From the NCBI RefSeq assembly GCF_003347515.1, contig NZ_QEII01000324.1:62001-126000 (forward strand): a DNA stretch of 64,000 nucleotides. Direction: 5' to 3'. The first letter of the stretch is position 1, and each line of letters starts with the position of its first letter. Positions 60,409 to 64,000 of the stretch are shown in pieces. A program made the translations under genes and the position numbers. The notes under the pieces were generated by a model. The model did no database searches, was not told where the DNA came from, and saw nothing but the letters and a program-made list of their open reading frames with translations. This stretch comes from Rhodoferax ferrireducens (GTDB lineage: Bacteria; Pseudomonadota; Gammaproteobacteria; Burkholderiales; Burkholderiaceae_C).

Positions 60409-60661
60409 GTTCGTCGACCTGGGCCATGAACTGTTCGCGGCTGGCATGCGGAATATTGTTGATTATTTCCACTGAATGCTTGGCCAGCTCTTGCTCCCCC
60501 GCCATGCGAGCCCAACGCCGAACTTCGCAATAGGCCAGCAAGGCAAGCCGACCCAGGTCGCCATTTCTGCGCGCGAACTGCAGGTCTCCAAGGAGGTCCT
60601 CCAATCCAAGCTGTAGGGATACATCAGATGCACTCATGTTGCAGTGCAGCATTACTCTCAT
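60344..60661 (-). CDS. Hypothetical protein, 105 aa, overlapping the fdsA 3' end
   Basis: A helical protein (LGLEDLLGDLQFARRNGDLGRLALLAYCEVRRWARMAGEQEL, EQFMAQVDELIVELEQAHFRVTG) without recognised domain. Sixty-five bases of its 3' end overlap fdsA in the opposite direction, which is unusual for two genuine genes. It is in the position where FdsD is often found, but on the other strand and not similar to it. It may be the first or a lone gene; a real protein is likely from its amino-acid composition, yet not proven. Confidence 0.5.
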   Translation of the reverse strand: MRVMLHCNMSASDVSLQLGLEDLLGDLQFARRNGDLGRLALLAYCEVRRWARMAGEQELAKHSVEIINNIPHASREQFMAQVDELIVELEQAHFRVTGRVPDLPA

Positions 60662-60694
60662 GACTTACTTCAAACTTACAAGAAAGCCGGGTCC

Positions 60695-61147
60695 TTACAT
60701 CTTGGGAGGCCAATTGTGAGCCTCACCCTGGCAGTCTTTGCACCATGCATAGAGCGCGTCATACATCACCAGGCCGTGCTTGAGCATCTCATGGTCATCA
60801 CTGAAATTTTGGGATAGACCCAGCGATAGCGCGTAAAGACCAGCCGACTGTGGCGTCAGCTCAAGCCGTGAGGTGTCCGCGCCGCGAACAATGAGCGCCA
60901 ATTGCTGCAACGCCGGCTCGCGCAGATCGTATTTCAAGAGGAATGCATCGAAGCTGCACAAGTCCCCGACGTGCGTCATTTCAACGCCAGGGATGTCGTA
61001 GGGCACGGCGCCCGTCTGCCTGGCCATTTCCAGTACCCGGCTTGCGGGAACGTACAAAAATTCCGGCGCGTCGTCGATGAAGCGGCTGATGAGCCAGGGG
61101 CAGGCAATGCGGTCAATCTTGGGCCGCTCGCGCGTGATCCATTTCAT
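60695..61147 (-). CDS. Chromate resistance protein, ChrB C-terminal domain only, 150 aa
   Basis: Matches the C-terminal half of ChrB (RPKIDRIACPWLISRFIDDAPEFLYVP, FTHVGDLCSFDAFL, EMLKHGLVMYDALYAW). The same region is present in the chrB fragment at 63421-64000 (RPWVDRLASAWLIQRFIDKSPKFIWL). It starts in an ATGA overlap with the SOD-rhodanese gene. As a stand-alone domain it lacks the N-terminal DNA-binding-like part and is probably not itself a regulator. Chromate link comes from the operon. Confidence 0.88.
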   Translation of the reverse strand: MKWITRERPKIDRIACPWLISRFIDDAPEFLYVPASRVLEMARQTGAVPYDIPGVEMTHVGDLCSFDAFLLKYDLREPALQQLALIVRGADTSRLELTPQSAGLYALSLGLSQNFSDDHEMLKHGLVMYDALYAWCKDCQGEAHNWPPKM

Positions 61148-62058
61148 GATGTAACTCCTTTAGGTTCGACGGCACGGCCGGCGGCTTGCCAACCATCGAG
61201 GCCACCGCGCAGATAGCGCGCACGCAGGCCCGCCGCGCGCAATCTCATGGCCGTGGCCCGCCCGACTTCGTGCCCGTAGACACAGTAGACGACGATCTCG
61301 CGGTCGGCTGGCAAGGTGCCGGCCCAACTGTCCACAGTGGCAGGGTCCTGCCAGTGGGCGCCGGCGAGCCGCGTTGTCGCCTCCTCGAACACGCCTGCAC
61401 GACGCACGTCGAGCACCAGGGCGCTGGCGACCTCGTCCTGCGTCGCGCCATAGGGCTCACTGGCCCCGTGCACGGCTGACTGATAACGTTCATAGACCGC
61501 GTCCCACTGGATGTTCTCCATGAAGGCGTCGACGTAGCTGCCCGCCGCTGCGCCAAAGTCCATGTGGTACGCGTGCTCGTACATGTCCAGCGCCAGCAGG
61601 GGCACCCCACCCGCCAGCGCATGCGTGTGGTCAGCCGCCCACTGGTTCACGAGCGAGCCGTCCCGTGGCTGGAATACCAGCAGCACCCAGCCCGAGCCGC
61701 CGCCCAAGGCCTTGCCCATGGCGATGAATTCTTCGCGCCAGCGCTCCACGCTGCCGAAACTGGCTTGCAGCGCCAAGGCCATGGCTGGCGCCATGGTGCG
61801 GCCGTCGTCACCGAGGCTGCCGAAATACAGCTCGTGCAGCAGCATGGAGTTGGTGGCCATGAGCTCTTCGCGTTTGAGTCCGTTGAGCATGAAGCCGGGC
61901 GCAGCGGATGGCGACAGCCCCGTCAGCTGGGTGCGAATGGCGTTGAGCCGTTTGACGGCGCCACCGTAGTTGTTCTGGTGATGGCTGCGCAGTAGTTTTT
62001 CGGACAGACCACTCAATGCAGCAGGGTCAAAAGGCAAGTCTTGAATACGATTTTCCAT
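61144..62058 (-). CDS. Superoxide dismutase-rhodanese fusion (ChrC-ChrE type), 304 aa
   Basis: The ATG at 62058 is preferred, having GGAG at correct spacing; 62064 is too close. Residues 1-195 form an Fe/Mn SOD: metal ligands about H27 (SHHQNNYGG), H75 (MLLHELYF), D158 and H162 (LDMYEHAYHMDF). Residues about 205-295 form a rhodanese domain with active Cys259 in the loop YCVYGHEVG. In chromate loci, chrC encodes a superoxide dismutase and chrE a rhodanese-like protein, normally as separate genes. Here both are one polypeptide, in an operon with chrA and chrB. Confidence 0.9.
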   Translation of the reverse strand: MENRIQDLPFDPAALSGLSEKLLRSHHQNNYGGAVKRLNAIRTQLTGLSPSAAPGFMLNGLKREELMATNSMLLHELYFGSLGDDGRTMAPAMALALQASFGSVERWREEFIAMGKALGGGSGWVLLVFQPRDGSLVNQWAADHTHALAGGVPLLALDMYEHAYHMDFGAAAGSYVDAFMENIQWDAVYERYQSAVHGASEPYGATQDEVASALVLDVRRAGVFEEATTRLAGAHWQDPATVDSWAGTLPADREIVVYCVYGHEVGRATAMRLRAAGLRARYLRGGLDGWQAAGRAVEPKGVTS

Positions 62059-62068
62059 GTGCATCTCC

Positions 62069-63424
62069 TCAGGTTAAAACGGGCGGCAGAAATGTCAGGG
62101 CCAAGCCGGCCAGGCCGGAGGCCAAGACGACGGGAATGACCCCGACCTTGAAACGAAACAAGGCCACGGCCGCGCACACGCCAATGAGCGCGGACATCCA
62201 TTCAAAATGACCAGACAGACCCTGAGGCCAAAGCACGTGGTAGGCGAAGAACACCGCCAGGTTCACGATGACGCCGACGACGGCCGCCGTGATGCCACTG
62301 AGCGGCGCCGTGAATTTCAGCTTGCCGTGCGTGGACTCGATAAAGGGCGCGCCCAGAAAGATGAAGAGGAAGGAGGGCAGGAAGGTGAAGAAGGTCACCA
62401 CCGTGGCCGCGATGGCGCCTGACAGCAAGAGCGCGTCCGGGCCAAAAATGGCCTTGGTCCAGCCGCCCACAAAACCCACGAACGAGACCACCATGATGAG
62501 CGGGCCGGGGGTGGTTTCGCCCAGGGCCAAGCCATCAATCATCTGCGGCGCCGTCAACCACTGGTAGTGTTCGACCCCGCCCTGAAACACGTACGGCAAC
62601 ACGGCATAGGCGCCGCCAAAGGTCATCAGCGCCGCCTTGGTGAAGAACCAGCCCATCTGTGTCAGGACAGAATCCCATCCATAGGCCGCAGTCAAAGCAC
62701 CGATGCCGGCCAGCCACAGGGCCAGGCATACGGCGAGTACCCGGCTGAAGCGCCGCCAGCTGAACAGGGCATGCTCCGGCGTCGGGGTGTGGTCGTCAAT
62801 GAGGGCTGGGCCAAGTGACTTGACTGCCTTGCCGTGACCACCGCTTGCCGTGAACTTGGCCGGCGCAAATCGGCCACCCAGGTAGCCGACGATGCCGGCG
62901 GCCAGCACAATCAGAGGGAAGGGCACTTGCAAGGCGAAGATGGCCAGAAATGCGGCCACCGCGATACCCCCTAGCCAGCCATTCTTCAAAGACCGGGAGC
63001 CCACCCGGTAGGCCGCGTGCGCCACCAGGGCGGTGACCGCCGGCTTGATGCCATAGAACACGCCCGCAATGGCGGGTACGCTGCCATAAGCCATGTAGAC
63101 CCACGACAGACCGATGAGAATGAACAGCGAGGGCAGCACGAACAGCACGCCGGCGACGATGCCGCCCCAGGTCCGGTGCATCAGCCATCCGATATAGATG
63201 GCCAATTGCTGGGCTTCGGGGCCAGGCAGCAGCATGCAGTAATTCAAGGCATGCAGAAAGCGGTTCTCGGATATCCAGCGTTTTCGCTCAACCAGGTCCT
63301 CGTGCATGATGGCGATCTGCCCGGCGGGGCCACCAAAGCTGATGAAGCCCAGTTTGAGCCAGTAGTAAAAAGCTTCGCCGAAGCTCAGTCTTTGAGGTGT
63401 ATCTGTGAGGGTGTTCGAGTTCAT
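62069..63424 (-). CDS. chrA: Chromate efflux transporter
   Basis: A CHR-family long-chain transporter of 451 aa with two homologous halves. The N-half has YYWLKLGFISFGGPAGQIAIMHEDLVERKRWIS and LLPGPEAQQLAIYIGW; the C-half has FFTKAALMTFGGAYAVLPYVFQGGVEHYQWLT and LGETTPGPLIMVVSFVGF. It has about ten to twelve membrane segments. It exports chromate driven by the membrane potential. The start is in an ATGA overlap with the chrB fragment. Confidence 0.95.
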   Translation of the reverse strand: MNSNTLTDTPQRLSFGEAFYYWLKLGFISFGGPAGQIAIMHEDLVERKRWISENRFLHALNYCMLLPGPEAQQLAIYIGWLMHRTWGGIVAGVLFVLPSLFILIGLSWVYMAYGSVPAIAGVFYGIKPAVTALVAHAAYRVGSRSLKNGWLGGIAVAAFLAIFALQVPFPLIVLAAGIVGYLGGRFAPAKFTASGGHGKAVKSLGPALIDDHTPTPEHALFSWRRFSRVLAVCLALWLAGIGALTAAYGWDSVLTQMGWFFTKAALMTFGGAYAVLPYVFQGGVEHYQWLTAPQMIDGLALGETTPGPLIMVVSFVGFVGGWTKAIFGPDALLLSGAIAATVVTFFTFLPSFLFIFLGAPFIESTHGKLKFTAPLSGITAAVVGVIVNLAVFFAYHVLWPQGLSGHFEWMSALIGVCAAVALFRFKVGVIPVVLASGLAGLALTFLPPVLT

Positions 63425-64000
63425 GGGCGTACCTTCAGGGCGGTATACAGGGCGTCAAAAATGGAGAGCGAGGCAGAGAGCAAGGCGTCGTCCTTGTCGT
63501 GCTGCGCCTGGAGTCCCCGCACGAGGGTCTCGACGCCGGCGGCTTCGTCAACGGGGATGCCGCCGATGTCGATGTAATGCACCAATTCACCCAGGCGCTG
63601 GAGTCCGACATCGGCCTCCAGGCTAAACGTGTGCGCCAGGACTTCAAACGTCACCTTGTCGCCCACGTGGGTGAATCTGGCGTCGTCGAAATCGAAACCC
63701 AGCGCAGCTTTCGGACACTTTTTCGGGTCTCTCAGCCAAATAAACTTCGGTGATTTGTCGATGAAGCGCTGGATCAACCAGGCACTGGCGAGGCGGTCGA
63801 CCCACGGACGTTGGCGCGTGGCCCAGGTTCGGCCCTGGAATTCTTCAAGGGCCTGGCGCTGGATAGCCTCGGCACGCGGGATGGGCTCGCCCGGTGACAA
63901 ATGCCGCTCGATTTCGCCGCGCAAGGCGGTCAACGCAGCGCTGGCCTTGTCGCGGGCCTGGTCGGGGAAAAAGTCACTGGCCTGGACGGCATGAAGTTGC
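63421..64000 (-). CDS. chrB: Chromate-sensing regulator ChrB, N-terminus cut by the window edge
   Basis: The frame is open at the right edge (reading QLHAVQASDFFPDQARDKASAALTALRG before the first internal Met-like start), so the N-terminal DNA-binding part lies outside. The visible 193 residues contain the ChrB C-terminal domain: RTWATRQRPWVDRLASAWLIQRFID, FTHVGDKVTFEVL, LHYIDIGG-like LVHYIDIGGIPVDEAAGVE. ChrB represses or senses chromate to control the chr operon. It is the first gene of the operon chrB-chrA-SOD/rhodanese-ChrB domain. Confidence 0.9.
   Translation of the reverse strand, partial: QLHAVQASDFFPDQARDKASAALTALRGEIERHLSPGEPIPRAEAIQRQALEEFQGRTWATRQRPWVDRLASAWLIQRFIDKSPKFIWLRDPKKCPKAALGFDFDDARFTHVGDKVTFEVLAHTFSLEADVGLQRLGELVHYIDIGGIPVDEAAGVETLVRGLQAQHDKDDALLSASLSIFDALYTALKVRP

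Noticed and set aside
1..64000. CRISPR array, tRNA, rRNA, insertion sequence or prophage
   Set aside because: No regularly spaced direct repeats, cloverleaf-like sequences, transposase or phage structural genes were noticed on reading both strands.

Overview
This window reads as a chromosomal segment of a GC-rich betaproteobacterium of the order Burkholderiales, most likely family Comamonadaceae (Rhodoferax/Polaromonas-like). The basis is gene content and style (DUF3460 next to scpA, a fused PabBC, many LysR regulators, dense ATGA start/stop overlaps) and a roughly 50 bp double-hairpin repeat that I recall, from memory only, as typical of Comamonadaceae. No rRNA, tRNA, CRISPR array, IS element or prophage was found.

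Layout. 1-2 kb: a cut-off AI-2E-type permease, small envelope ORFs and a PRC-barrel protein. 2.2-7.2 kb: an orphan secreted protein, a cytochrome b plus HdrD-like Fe-S pair (quinone-linked electron transfer), and a short-chain dehydrogenase divergent from a LysR gene. 7.2-10.4 kb: a coupled three-gene operon (acyl-CoA-dehydrogenase-fold flavoprotein, leaderless PhnD-like binding protein, TusA-like/diiron fusion) of unknown function. 10.7-23.2 kb: housekeeping and stress genes (MipA/OmpV, a metallo-beta-lactamase-fold protein without its metal motif, DsbA-like, exported MsrB and MsrA, PilZ, Asp-box protein with a MoaD/ThiS protein, LigB dioxygenase, M48 protease, GDPD, rhodanese) and a decayed MscS channel gene.

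23.3-36.9 kb is a cofactor region. panC and panB lie on one side of pabBC. On the minus strand runs a tightly packed directon scpA-nadB-queE-queD-panD-bioA-bioF-bioD-bioB-cytochrome P450, covering NAD, queuosine, beta-alanine/CoA and biotin. The P450 four bases after bioB suggests a BioI-like pimelate source. 37.0-44.2 kb is a six-gene operon like hyfBCEFGI, but its large subunit has lost all four [NiFe] cysteines, so it belongs with the energy-converting-hydrogenase-related (Ehr) complexes rather than true hydrogenases.

44.2-54.6 kb holds a YoaK-type protein, metG, a diguanylate cyclase, a chemoreceptor, azoR with a LysR gene, and a patatin. 54.6-60.4 kb is apbC plus an NAD-dependent molybdenum formate dehydrogenase with FdsG and FdsB fused. 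60.7-64 kb is a chromate-resistance operon (chrB, chrA, a superoxide dismutase-rhodanese fusion, a ChrB C-terminal-domain protein).

The most striking structural signal is a four-copy interspersed repeat (675-723, 36652-36700, 45356-45405, 56355-56402). Two copies lie inside genes, metG and the formate dehydrogenase FdsG-FdsB fusion. Both are read in the same frame and orientation and both form an interdomain linker.
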